Source: Heterodera schachtii
Taxonomy: Eukaryota; Nematoda; Chromadorea; Rhabditida; Heteroderidae
Direction: 5' to 3'
DNA length: 64,000 nucleotides
NCBI GenBank assembly: GCA_023374025.1
Contig: SIJG01000003.1
Coordinates: forward strand, 372,001-436,000
Of this stretch, positions 35,177 through 49,900 are shown piece by piece. The translations under genes and the position numbers were made by a program. The notes below the pieces were generated by a model. That model did not search any database. It saw only the letters and a program-made list of their open reading frames with translations, and was not told where the DNA came from. Position 1 is the stretch's first letter; each line of letters opens with the position of its first letter.

Positions 35177-37477
35177 ATGAATATAGAAGAATTAAATAAT
35201 TCAATTTTTCATGCAACCCACCAAATTGTTGTGCTTAGTAATCGTCTTCAAACAGAAATACTCAATGAACAGCAAATTCATCAAATCACTGAGCAAATTA
35301 CGGCTTTGCATGCACAAATTGAATGGTTTCAATTTCAAATTCGTCAAATGCAAAATGCGGAAAATCAAGAAGAGCATCAAAATCAGCAAAATGATGACGA
35401 TGACGATGACGAACCTGAGGTTTTGTGTAAACATTTTTTGTTGCAATGTGTTTTTTGCAATAGGGAGGAAATGTGCAACAAGGAGGGCAACTGCGCTGCA
35501 GCAAAAGTTTTTCACCGAGCAGAGAAGCTTCGCATGGAATTTGGGCGAATTCGGCGGTTCATTTTACTCTCATTTAAAAAAAAATTACTTTCATCCATTA
35601 AAGCAGTAAATTTTCCGCCGCTTTGGGATCAATCGCTTTGGACCATTCAAATGAAAATTTATTTTACTCGCGGCGACAAATTTTGTTGACAATGAAACGA
35701 AAAATTGGCGAATTAAGCAGAAACATTGACATTAAATGGCGCATTTCGGAGGACGGAAAAACGGACGAAATTGGCAATGGAATATTTCAGGAAATTCAGA
35801 AGGTCATTTTGGCATTTCAACAATAGACAATCATTTTGCATGGTCATGTTTTTTAGATGCATGAACAGATCATCGATTTCGTCAATGCCTTCCCCAACAT
35901 TTTCAATTTGGTCGACTCTCTCTGTGAGGGCGGACTCGCCCAATTACAGCACAAAGGAGCCGACTCCGTCCCGAAGGATTCGTTGCGGAATCAAATGGAC
36001 AATCTCAACGCGCAGTTCGAGTCGCTCAGCTCCAAAATGGTCGCCGTCGAACGAATTGCGACGGCCAACGACCGCGCGCAGAATTTGGCCGAGTGCGAAC
36101 AGAGTGCCCGCGCCGCCGTCCACTCGACGCTGGACGCCCTTCACAATTTGACGTGCTCTCTCTCCTCCGGCCAATTCCTCGCGCTCGTCCAAAGTCTGCG
36201 CAAAGCGAGCGATTGCCAAACATTTTTCCACTTACAACTGAGAAGCGACGCGTTGCTTTCATTGGTAAACCGATAAAACTGTAAACGATTTAATGGGCCA
36301 AAAACATATAAACAGACTGTCACTTTGGCAATTACCGCACTTCTCACCGCTCTGTACGACGTGACGATTGACACGGAAACATTGTGGCAACATTCGCCCC
36401 CTTTGATCACACTGTTTTCCTTCCTCAGCTGTTACGGAGACGAAAATGGGATGGTGAATTGATAATTCATTCGCTAATTATTCATTTTTGAACTTTTGTT
36501 TCAGCTTGAAGATTCTTTTGAAATTTGGCACCAATTTGCAAATGCCGTTTCATTTCGTTTCGTCAAAATGAGTTCCTCGGTGAATAATATTTAAACTTAG
36601 TTTTGAATAAACAATTTGCACAGATTTCTCAAAATTGCTTTCCTCAAATCGAAGGCTTTCGCGCCGCTTTGAAAGTTTCAATTCCCATCCATCCGACGGA
36701 AATCGAAAAATTGCCAGAGAGAATGAAAAATGAGCAATGGTTTCGACCAAAAGTCATTTTTTGGAACATTGGAATTAACCACGAGGGTAAATCATCCGCA
36801 GAGATTGGCATTCTTTCTTTCACGTCCCTTTTTTTGCTTCATTTTTAGCTTCGCTGGCGGCTTCCATCGGCGACATAAGTCTCGAAGAAGAAATCAACAG
36901 AACCGCACTTCGGCACACGGTTGAACATTGCCTTACGTTGACTTCAGAAGCCGAACATTGGTCAATCGAAAATGCCGGACTGATAGAGCAATTGCTTACG
37001 GAACTGCAGCAAACGGTGGGAGGGCGAGGAAAAGACGTGAGGATGAGTAAGGAAAAATGCCCTCTTAAATAGGTCTCTTCGTGTCCTTCAAAGAAGAATT
37101 GGGCCATTTTTACGCAAGTGATGGCACTGAACAGTGCCTCAGGCGGAGTGCCAATCATTTGCTGTAAAAGTGGGAAAGATCGCACGTCGATGGGAGTTAC
37201 ACTTGACGAAGGCCAAATTCTGAAGGAGAGTTGCGGGGTATCGAACCAACAGGTGAGGGGAGAAGGGAAGACGCATTTGGCATAATCCAATGGAATCCCT
37301 CCCATTTTTCAGATGTCCGAAATGATTGAATGCCTTCGGAAGAACGGAGTCCGTCGCGAGAACTGCAGAAAAAACATCGGCAAACCCTTCTATTCGTTCA
37401 GTCCCTTCCAATTAGGCTTTTTGCCCCCTCTCTTTCGTCCGCCATCAGGAACATTCTCAAACGTAGTCTCCTCATAA
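35177..37477 (+). CDS. INPP4-like phosphoinositide 4-phosphatase, C2 domain not seen
   Basis: INPP4 enzymes remove the 4-phosphate from PI(3,4)P2 in endosomal and PI3K signalling. About ten exons encode roughly 600 residues, against about 900 or more in vertebrate INPP4A/B. The first exon (35177-35419) encodes a Gln-rich helix and six consecutive Asp, with no C2 domain. The middle helical part is FVNAFPNIFNLVDSLCEGGL and later AEHWSIENAGLIEQLLTEL. The catalytic CX5R loop is CCKSGKDRTSM (about 37160-37195), followed by GVTLDEGQIL, very close to the INPP4 signature CKSAKDRTSMSVTL. The C-terminal NIGKPFYSFSPFQLGF and FRPPSGTF match the family end. The ATG follows a clear acceptor, supporting a trans-spliced start here. 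Joins at 35420-35463 and about 35557-35606 are approximate. The product could be a genuinely short form, or an upstream C2 exon may be missed. Confidence 0.82.
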
Positions 37478-38028
37478 TTACCAATTCATATACTATATGT
37501 AATATTTATTGACTTCTTCCAATCCATCGTAAATGTTTATCCATGCGTAACATTCCTTAAACGGCAATGGTCAATGGAGCGAAAGTGCTCAAGACTCTAA
37601 CAATAAAAGTGATAATAATAATAATCTAAGGATTGATGAGGAAGGCATAAGCGCAAAATACGGAAGTCAAGGGGAATGGTCGAGCTTTTCATTGTTTCCA
37701 ATTGACCGTTCTTCTTCGACCAATGCTTTTCCTCTCCAATATCGCTTTTTGAATCGATTATTGCAACGACAGAAAATTTTTCATACTTTGAATGGAAATT
37801 TTGTAATGAAAAATGTTAAATTTAAAAATTTTTCGCAATTTGGCATAATGTTCTTTAAATTTTCAAAAAATACATTCGGATCTTGCGGAATCACGCAAAA
37901 AACAAATTTTCGAATCCCGCTGCGTGAATTTAAATCAGATTTTTTGCAGCACGGGACCCCGCGGGATTAATCCCACAAAATCCGCAATTTCAAAAATAAA
38001 TTTTTCCCATTTTTGAAATGCAACGTAT
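37478..38028. other. Intergenic region between INPP4-like and HIBADH genes
   Basis: About 550 nt, AT-rich, with an AATAAA near 37601 that suits the INPP4-like 3' end. A dispersed 38-nt repeat copy (37721-37758) lies inside it. No coding frame is supported. Confidence 0.5.
37721..37758 (+). repeat. Dispersed repeat copy B (38 nt)
   Basis: The second copy of the sequence at 34594-34631, in the same orientation, one mismatch in 38. The two copies bracket the INPP4-like gene, about 3.1 kb apart. Confidence 0.8.
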
Positions 38029-39109
38029 CGGCTTTATCGGACTCGGAAATATGGGTGGACACATGGCCAGGAATTTGCTGAAGTCGCGGTGCCCAACTCG
38101 TCGTTTACGATGTTGATCAGTCAAAATTGGAGACAATTCAGTCGGAACGCGGACCATCCGCAGTGAAAATTGCCAAAAACCCAGCAGAAGTTGCATCGGA
38201 TTGTAGTGAAATCGTCACAATGCTTCCCACCAGTTCGCACGTTCGCTCGGTGTTTGTGGACAAATTTGGCATTTTGGAGTAGGCTTTTGCCTTTTTAATT
38301 TGTCAATTCGTTTTGCTAATTTAGCACTTTACGGCAGGGCTCCCTTTGCATCGATTGCAGTACCATTGACCAATCGGCGTCCATTTTTATTGCCGAATGT
38401 GTGGCCGACAAAGGCAGCACTTTTGTGGACGCGCCCGTGTCGGGCGGTGTTTTGGGCGCAAAGGGACGGCACATTGACATTTATGGTGGGAGGGAACGAC
38501 GAGGCATTCCAACGGGCACGGCCAATCCTCGAAATGATGGGCAAAAAGAATGGTGAGAAAAGACAAGGGGAGGGCGACCATTAAATCAAATTTATTGTAT
38601 GTGTCAGTGCACTGCGGAAAAGTTGGAAGTGGACAGGCCACCAAAATTTGCAACAATATGCTTCTGTCTGTGCAAATGGTTGCGTTAGCCGAGGCACTGA
38701 ATTTGGGTGTGAAGTCAGTCAATTTTTTTGGAATTTGTCTTAATGAGTATTTCATTTTAGAATTTTCATTTGAATTATTTTTAGGATGGGACTCGACCCG
38801 AAAGTGCTCACTTCGGTGATCAACTCCAGCTCAGGCCGTTGTTGGAGCAGTGACACGTACAATCCGTGCCCCGGCGTCCTTCCGAATACCCCCGCCAGCT
38901 CCAATTACGAGGGCGGATTCGGCTGCAAATTGATGGCCAAGGACCTCGGACTGGCGCAGAATTCGTCCACTCAGTTCAAAGTGCCAACTCCGATGGGTTC
39001 GCTGGCCCACCAAATTTACCTTTTGCTCTCCGCTCAACCGAAATTTGCGAACAAAGATTTCACCGTGGTCTACAAAATGTTAGAGGGAATGACGACGGAA
39101 TCCAACTGA
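38029..39109 (+). CDS. 3-hydroxyisobutyrate dehydrogenase, two apparent frameshifts
   Basis: A mitochondrial NAD-dependent enzyme of valine breakdown. The Rossmann start [20 protein letters not shown] is clear, followed by [11 protein letters not shown] and [15 protein letters not shown]. The substrate-binding signature [10 protein letters not shown] (about 38430-38455) and [14 protein letters not shown] follow. The catalytic-helix segment [14 protein letters not shown] (about 38625-38665) has the family lysine. The C-terminal domain is [14 protein letters not shown]. The reading frame breaks twice, each time by one extra base: at about 38085-38093 (GGTGCCC) and at about 38459-38465 (AAAGGGA), both beside short C or G runs. 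Sequencing error in homopolymers or recent pseudogenisation would both explain this, and conservation elsewhere favours error. No clear mitochondrial presequence precedes the Rossmann fold, so an upstream exon may be missing. Confidence 0.85.
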
Positions 39110-39407
39110 ATTTGGCGATTAATTTAATTAATTGTTTTTATTAAACGTTCACTTTTCAATTCATAATTGTTTTGTGTCTTTTACTTTTAATCATTTATAA
39201 TAATCATTCATAATTATGTTTTTTGAGTTGTGATAATTCTTTTTTCTTTTCTTGCCTTTTTCATTTGTAAATGCCTTTACACTTTTTGTCTTAATAAATT
39301 TCCTTTATTTTTTCTCGGAACTTATTAAGTTAACATGAGTTCCTTTCAAAGTGTCTGCGATAGTTTTCTTTTTCTCAAATGATTAATCTCAACTTCAAGC
39401 AGTTCAT

Positions 39408-42429
<3,022 letters not shown>

Positions 42430-43510
42430 TTACTCATTCCAGATGGATTTGTTTGTTTGTTTCTTCACCTGATCAGTGATCACTTCCGCCCCCTCAAAAT
42501 GCCAACTTTTCCATTTCCTCCTTTTTCTTCCTTATGCCCTTCTCTCCCTGCCATTTGTGCCATTTATTGTTGTGCTTTAGATTTATTTATTCCACCGATG
42601 TCCATGCCCATTTCCCGTTTCATTCATTTCGATAGCCCTCCAAATAAACATTCATTCGGTTTTCTTTATGCCCCCCCCCCTCCGAATTCATTGCTCCGTC
42701 GACCTTGGGATGGATGGCCACTCATCCGATGAACGACAGGCCGACCGACCATCTGTCCGCCGTTTTCGGCTGTTCAAACATTGCCATTGTTGGTCATCCC
42801 TCGTTGGGAACATTCACTTGTTCAGCGATGAAATGCATACGGCGATGGTTTCTCTGATTGACCAACTTTTTGTCCATTTGTCCAGTCAGGACAATTGCCG
42901 AACTTTGTCACTTTATTTTGAAAAGCAAAATGACTTTTGCCGCGGCTTCACCTTTTTCTTCATTCGATGCGCTTCTTTTTCCCTCCTCCCCTTTTGTTGT
43001 TCCCCAATTTTGTGGTGTTTCCCTTCCCAACTTATGCAATGATTGGTCCGATTGGATTGCCCCCCCTCCCCCCAATTCCATGCAAAACCAAAGCAATGAA
43101 TTGGGGGGGGGGAGGGAAAGAGCGAAAAGATTCGTTTCCTTTTGTGTTTCCTTCCCTTTTGCTGGTAAATAAATTTAATTACACAAAAATAGGCATTTAA
43201 TTGGGCTTATTAAAAAAAACAATAATTTGTTTTGCGTTTTTTTTTTGCCATTTCTTTCTTAAAAATGCCATTTCGTTAATTGCAAACAAAGACAAATTGC
43301 GAGACAATTACCAAACCAACAACAGCAGGTGGGAGGATGGAAATGGGAGAATGAGTGGCAAAAATGGCATGGAAAAGGCGGGGGAAAGGGAGGAATTTGC
43401 GGGGGGGGGGGGTGGCCGTGCCGCCGGAGGTCACTCACTCACTCCGCCGTCCATTCATCCGTTCATTCATTCGCTTTTCCTTGGCCATGCTTTTCCCACC
43501 ACCACCACCA

Positions 43511-43541
<31 letters not shown>

Positions 43542-43911
43542 GGCCAATGTCCGTTTCTCCCTCCAAACAGCGACTGTTTCGTTCTTCCGCGATGAACAGT
43601 AATCATTTGAATGCTTTTGCTTTTCCCCGTCCTCCGATGCTTTTCCTCCCCTCCCCCCCCCTTTCCTTCCCCCTTTGTCCCTCCCCCGCTTTCCCCTTTT
43701 TGTCCTTCTCATTTTTCTTCTTCCTTTGGATCATTGCCCTTCTCCAAAACAGCGCTAATCTCTGACAGAAATCAGCGAATCGTCGGCTGACTCTTCGCCG
43801 TCGGTCGACAAAACAGTTCATCGGACTCAAAGCACTTTAATTCATTCATTCGCATTATTCTTCATCTTCCACCAACTTCGCCTGCCTATGTGACCCTTCC
43901 TTTTTCGACGG
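42430..43911. other. Intergenic region between co-SMAD and cadherin genes
   Basis: About 1.5 kb with mixed pyrimidine-rich sequence, short C/G runs (about 43100-43112 and 43399-43411) and an (ATT)n microsatellite. No gene is supported; it is probably the co-SMAD 3' UTR and the cadherin promoter. Confidence 0.5.
43511..43541. repeat. (ATT)n microsatellite
   Basis: About ten perfect ATT triplets preceded by an (ACC)n stretch from about 43499. Confidence 0.95.
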
Positions 43912-46900
43912 ATGTTTCTCTTCCTCTTCTTCTTCCTCTTCATTTGTCTCCCTCCTTCCTTCTCTTCCTCCGCTTCTTCCTCCCTCTATTCCGAGCAGTC
44001 TCTGCACGTCCAATTGGTCGAAGGTTGGTCAGTCCGTGTACATTTTCTTCCCGCAGTTTCATCCGATTTGGCCACCCCTTCCTCTCCCCCCCCCCCCCCT
44101 CAGAATGCCCTTTCGGCTCCTCCGTCCTCCGTCTGCCTTCTCTGCCGCCCTCCTTTTCCCCGTGGCATCTCTCCCCTTCGGCTTATTCTTCGCTCGTTTC
44201 GCTTAATGCTTCGTCTGGCGATTTGTTCACTTCCGGGCGAATTGACCGAGAATCTCTCCCAATTGATGCCAAAAATGAGCAAATTCTTTTGGAGTTTGTT
44301 TTTGTGTCGCGATTGGCTGTCACCAAACGAATGGCATCGCCTTCGGCGCCGTCGTTGCCTTTGGCACAATCCTTCCGACTCTTTCGGCTGACTGTTGAAA
44401 TTTTGGATGTGAATGACAACGCGCCGATCTTTGGCACCGAACAACTGGTCATTGCAACAACAACATTACATAATTTTAAAATTTTAATTTAGAATTTGTC
44501 CATTTCCGAGTCCGCTTCGCCCGGCAGTCGCTTCACTTTGGGAAAAGCGCGCGATTCGGACGCAGGAAACAATGGCACAATTGGGGGATGTGAACTAATG
44601 CCATTGCCAGAAGTGCCTTCGAGCGAAGACATCAGCGAATATTTTCATGCTGAGAAGGACCCAACTGGGGACTTGGTGTTGGAGTTGAACAACAAACAGA
44701 TGGACAGGGAGCAGACGGGTGGGCCATGGGAATGGCACACGAGGGGGGGGGGACGGCACGAAACCGACTGATCAGTAGAAAAAAAGAAAGAAAAAGCAAT
44801 GAAAAAGGGAGGAGAGAAAAGTGAATAGGGAGGGCATTTAGGGGGGGGGCAATTGGAATTTGAAATACAATATTTTCATGCTTCTCCTCCTCCTGCAGAT
44901 TATTTACGCGGTCGGCTGAGAGTTTGGGACGCCGGCGCGCCGCAAAGGGAAGCGATCGTTGGGCTAAGCATTCGTTTGTTGGACGCTAATGACAACGCGC
45001 CGCGCTTTGAGCAGACGTTGTACAATTTGACATTTGAACAAAATGAGAGAATGGCATCGGAAAAAGTGAAATTGGGCAAAGTGAGGGCGACGGATTTGGA
45101 CGAAGGCGAAAACGGACGAGTGAAATACGAAATGAACGGGGAAAGTGACGGCGCATTGGAAGTGGACGAACGGAGCGGGGAATTATTCATCGGAAGAAGA
45201 CGCATGGCAAAAGTGAGGGAGGAAAAGGGAAGGGAGGAAAGTGATCAGAAGGAAGGGCGGGAAACGAAAGTGATCAGAAAAAAGTGACCAGGGGAAGGGA
45301 AAGAGAAAGGATTGGAAAGAGTGATCGAGAAAAGACCAGCAGAAGGGAGACATGAAAAATCAGAAGGGAGCGTGGAAAAGGAAAAGAAAGTGATCAGAGT
45401 CTGAGTGATAAACACTTAAATATGCCATTTCTCTTGGTCATTTTTGGTTAATTGAAACAGTCATCTCTCAGAATGTCTGTCCTCCAAATGGTCCTCCGTC
45501 CGAATGCCTTTTTGTGGTAAATGCAATTGACGGCGGAGTGCCGCCACTGTCGGCGAAAGCGACGGTTTTGGTGAAATTGGCAAAGGAAAAGGAGGAGGGG
45601 ACAAAAGGGACGGAGAGGAGTGAGCAGCGGAGACGGAAAAAGCAGGCCAAAATTCGGATAAAGTGACCAGCGAATATAAAAGCAAATGAAAAGCGCCAAT
45701 TTTAGGAATTTCCCCGCGGGACAGACTTTCGCTTCATTGGGCAGCGAATCGCCAAACGGAACGGTCATTTCAGTGGTGACAATGGAAAACACTGACAATG
45801 AGGAGGAAGATGGGGAGAAGGAGCAACAGCAAACGCAATTTGTGATCAGAGGGACGCAACAAATGTTTCGGTTGGAGCAGCTTCGGAACGGATTGGCACT
45901 GATCAGATGGAACGGCACGGCGCAAAATGCCGGAGGCAATGGGCGCCATTGGACGCTGGAAATTGGGAGAAAACGATCGGAGGATGGCAGAGAGATTGGA
46001 CCGACTGAAAAAGTGCAGGTGGAGGGGAGGAGAGGGCATGGGACGGCGTGTGATTGGGGTGATCAGCCTATCCTTAATCACTGATCATCTCACAATGCAC
46101 TTCCCTCCCCTTCCCCCAGGTTTTCCTTCGTCCTTCCTCTTCTGATCAGTCCGATCAGTTGGCTTTCCTCCCTCCCCCGCCGCTTCTCCCCCTCCTTCAC
46201 ATCGTTCGTCTTCCCGTTGACTTTCCCCTCGGCTCACTCGTCCTCCGTCTCAACTCCTCTTCTTCTTCCTTCTCCTCCCATTTCCAATTGGTCTCTTCCG
46301 AATGGGACCATATCTTTGAGCTTCATCCCGTGGCTGGCCTTCTCCGTCTCAAAATGCCTTTCCCCCAATTGGGCGACGGTGAAACGGGCAGAAACATCAC
46401 AGTCAAAGTGGAAGAAATGGCAAGGTGAAAAAAATATTACAGTGCTCGAAAATTATTTAAAGCCAATCTGCTGATAGTTTCATACCCAAAAAAGAATGTG
46501 AGGAAAAATGCATTAATTCAGAGACCAATCAGCGGAGCAACAGCAGGAAAAGGAGGAAAAATTAGCGCAAATAGAAGTTCAAATTGAAGTGAGTTTGGGA
46601 AATGGAAGCAGAAAAGGGCAAAAGGGGGAAAAGCGGGCAAAAAAAGGGACAAAGAGAGGGAGGGTAATTAGGGGAGGGGGTAATGCTAATGGGCATGTTC
46701 AGTGTCGGATTAGCGGGGAGCAACTCATTGAGTATCCCAATCCCATTTTGGCTGTTCGACGTGAATAATCAGCAGCGCCCTCTGATCGCCGGCTGTGCCC
46801 CCACTGATTCGCCGTGCGTTTTGTCGCTTCCGTTTGGCCGAGGATTTTCCCCTCGGCGTCTCTCTCTTTTCTCTCTTTTCTCTCAATGCCTCCGATTCCG

Positions 46901-49900
46901 CGCTTCGTTTCTCTCTCCGTCCCTTCTCTTCCGACTTCGCCTCACTTGCCCTTTTCACCATCGATGCTCAGCTTGGCATTGTGTCGCTTCGGCAGTCTTT
47001 GGACTTCGAGCGGAGCAGCGAACATCGCTTTTGGGTGGAAGTGACGGACAGAGAAACGCCGCCGGGGAGGGCCAAGGCGATTTTGGAAGTATTTGTGGAG
47101 GTAATCCGAAATGAGACCGAATTCAATGCTTGCCTTCCCCTCCGTTAATTAACCTCATTAAGGATGTTAATGACGAAGTGCCGCAATTCGCGCCCCCTGC
47201 CGCCGTTTTTCTCTCTCTGCCCCTCTCTCTCCCCGCTTCTTCTGTGCTTCTGTCCGTTTCCGCAACAGATTCGGACTTTGTCGACCTGCGTTTCGGTCTT
47301 CGTTATGAACTTCTTGAGAATTATGGCACTTTCCCTCGGGGAATGTTTCAATTGGCCGGTGACCAATTAATTCTTGTGAAATCTCCCGCCTCATTTGGAC
47401 TGAAGGCAAATGACCAATTTGTGGTAATTGGTTCTGCCGAGTTTACATTCCCATTCTAATTTCTGCTGATCACTTTGCATAGTTCCAAATCGGCGCCATG
47501 GATTTGGCCAATCACTCGGCCCCTTCGCCCCTCATTGTCAATGTGAGAATTGTTGCCGCCGAGGCAAAAGTGCCGCTAAGAAAGGCATCTTTGAACCTGA
47601 CGATGGGCCAATGTTTGTCAGAGGATGACATTCTGAAGAACGTTTCGGCATTTGTGCCAAGGGATGGGCCAAGGGTTTGTCTGTTCTGTGGAGTCATTGC
47701 TTAAGTGCCAATAGCAAATGCCATTCAGTTCGTCAATCTTTCGTTGCTCCATGGCGACCCTTCGCTGCTTCTCTTCCGCTCTTCCCCTCTTTCTCTGTGC
47801 CTTCGCTTTTCTCCGTCGTTTTCCCCCAAAATTGCCTTCCCATTTTCTTTTGGCTGATTTTGGCTCTGTCGGATGGACTTTGATCGAATTGTTTCCGTCG
47901 ATCCCTCCGACTGATCGGCCCCGTCTGACTTTCGTTGATGCCTCGCCTAATATAACCGTCGTCCTTTCTGAAACGGCCATTGGCACACCGTTGCACAGAT
48001 TCCGCGTCCATTTGTTCGGCCCACGCGATGAAATCCGATTTAAGCTGGAGGATGATCAGCTTGGCATTTTGGGGCTCCATCCCACCGAAGGACTTTTGTG
48101 GTTGGCACGAAACGAACGAAGCAAAGGGAGAGAGACGGAAATGGCAGTGGTGGCACAATTTGGAGAGGAGAAAAGGGTGGTGGCACGGCAAAAGTTTTGG
48201 CTCAAAATCGGAGGGGACGACGACCAAACGGAAAGGGTTAGTGGGAAAGGCGATTTAATTGGCAGAAGAAGCAAAATCAGAAATTTAATCATTAATGTTT
48301 GGACACCAATGGAAAATTAGACACCGGAAAACTGGACACTATTGTATTTAAAATTAATAAGTTAAAAGAAATAGGTAAAGAAAAATTTTAATTGAAATAA
48401 ATAATAATATTATTATTTGTAGCATAAGCAGCAGAAAGCCATCATACACCCATAAACAAAAAAAAGTTTTTTTGATGGGATTACCATTTTTTGCACATTT
48501 TTTGGCACACTGAATAATCATCGCCCAATTTCATGCATTTTTTGGCACATTTGATCAATCTTCGTGCATATTGAATATTTGATCAACGCTAAGTGCCTTA
48601 ATCCATTTACCCACCAAATTATTTTTCACATAATTCCTGGGTTTATTTTTTTAAAGCGGAATTTGATGTCCATTTTTCCAGTGCCCAATTTTCCTTTGGT
48701 GTCCAAAATTCCGACAGTGCCCAGTTTTCCGCTTGGTGTCCAATTTTCTGGGGTCCAATTTTCTGGTGTCCAATTTACCGGTCCCCGTTCATTGTCAATC
48801 TCGTTCAGGATTTGCTCCGTTTTCCGGCTTCGCTTTCCATTTCCGTGCCAATTGACGCGTCTCTCCATCCCGGCGATCTTTTGGCCAATTTGGCCTCACT
48901 TTTCCCGACTTCCCACCGTTTCAAATTGTCCTTCAATTTCCATGCTCAAAATTTGTCCTCAAATTGGCAATCCGATGAATTTGTCGCGCTTTTTCCGAAT
49001 GGAGAAATTCGCCTTTTGAAACAGCCGCCTTTTGGGATTAATATTTGGCAAAGAGAAGTGAAAGTTCAGCAACAGGAGAAGCGGTTGTATTACAGCAGGA
49101 CGGACAAATTGAAAACGGACAAATGGTCAACGGACAAATGGTCAATGATCGGAGAGAGAATTGCGCCAGTTAGACTGATCATTAAGGTGAACTATCGAGG
49201 GGTGTCTGTTGATCAAAATAGCTTTGTTTAGAATCCTCTCCGATCAGTCGACGATTCGTTATCGTTGCACTGTCCAAACCCTCCTCAAAGATTTCTTTGG
49301 CATAACGCCCCTCCGGGCACTTTTGTTGGCACTTTGGCAGAACGACAAAATTTTAGCGGAGGGACAGAACGAATAAAACGAATTGAACTGTTGGACCATT
49401 TGGACTTATTTTTGGTGGACGAACTCAGCGGAAATATTCACATCCGAACACGAGAAAAGCTCATCGACAGAGGGGGCCAATTGGACATTCGCTATCGAAT
49501 CGGAGAAGCAGGCGAAAGAGAAAACGAAAAGCGGAGGGAATGCGAGGCAAAGGCAAAGCGAAGCGAATTGGGGGCAATTAATTACCTAACCGGAAAATTA
49601 GGATAATTATTAGTTAATTAATTAGGGAGGCATTCTAAAGTTGTTTAGGTAGAATTAGTGGACCCATTCGCAAGAAAGGAGGAGAAACGCCGGGAAAATA
49701 TCATACGAAGAGAAATCAGTCAGCGAATAGCAGCGGAAAAAATGCGACACGACGGAATGGCACTCGCGGAGAAGGAAGGACGAAATTGGCACAATGGGAC
49801 ACAATGCCAATTGGAAAAGGCTGTCATGAGGGACGAATTGGGAGCAGCACAGAAATTTGAGGTAAAGCAGCGGAGGGGGGGGGGGGAGGGAAAAGTGAGA

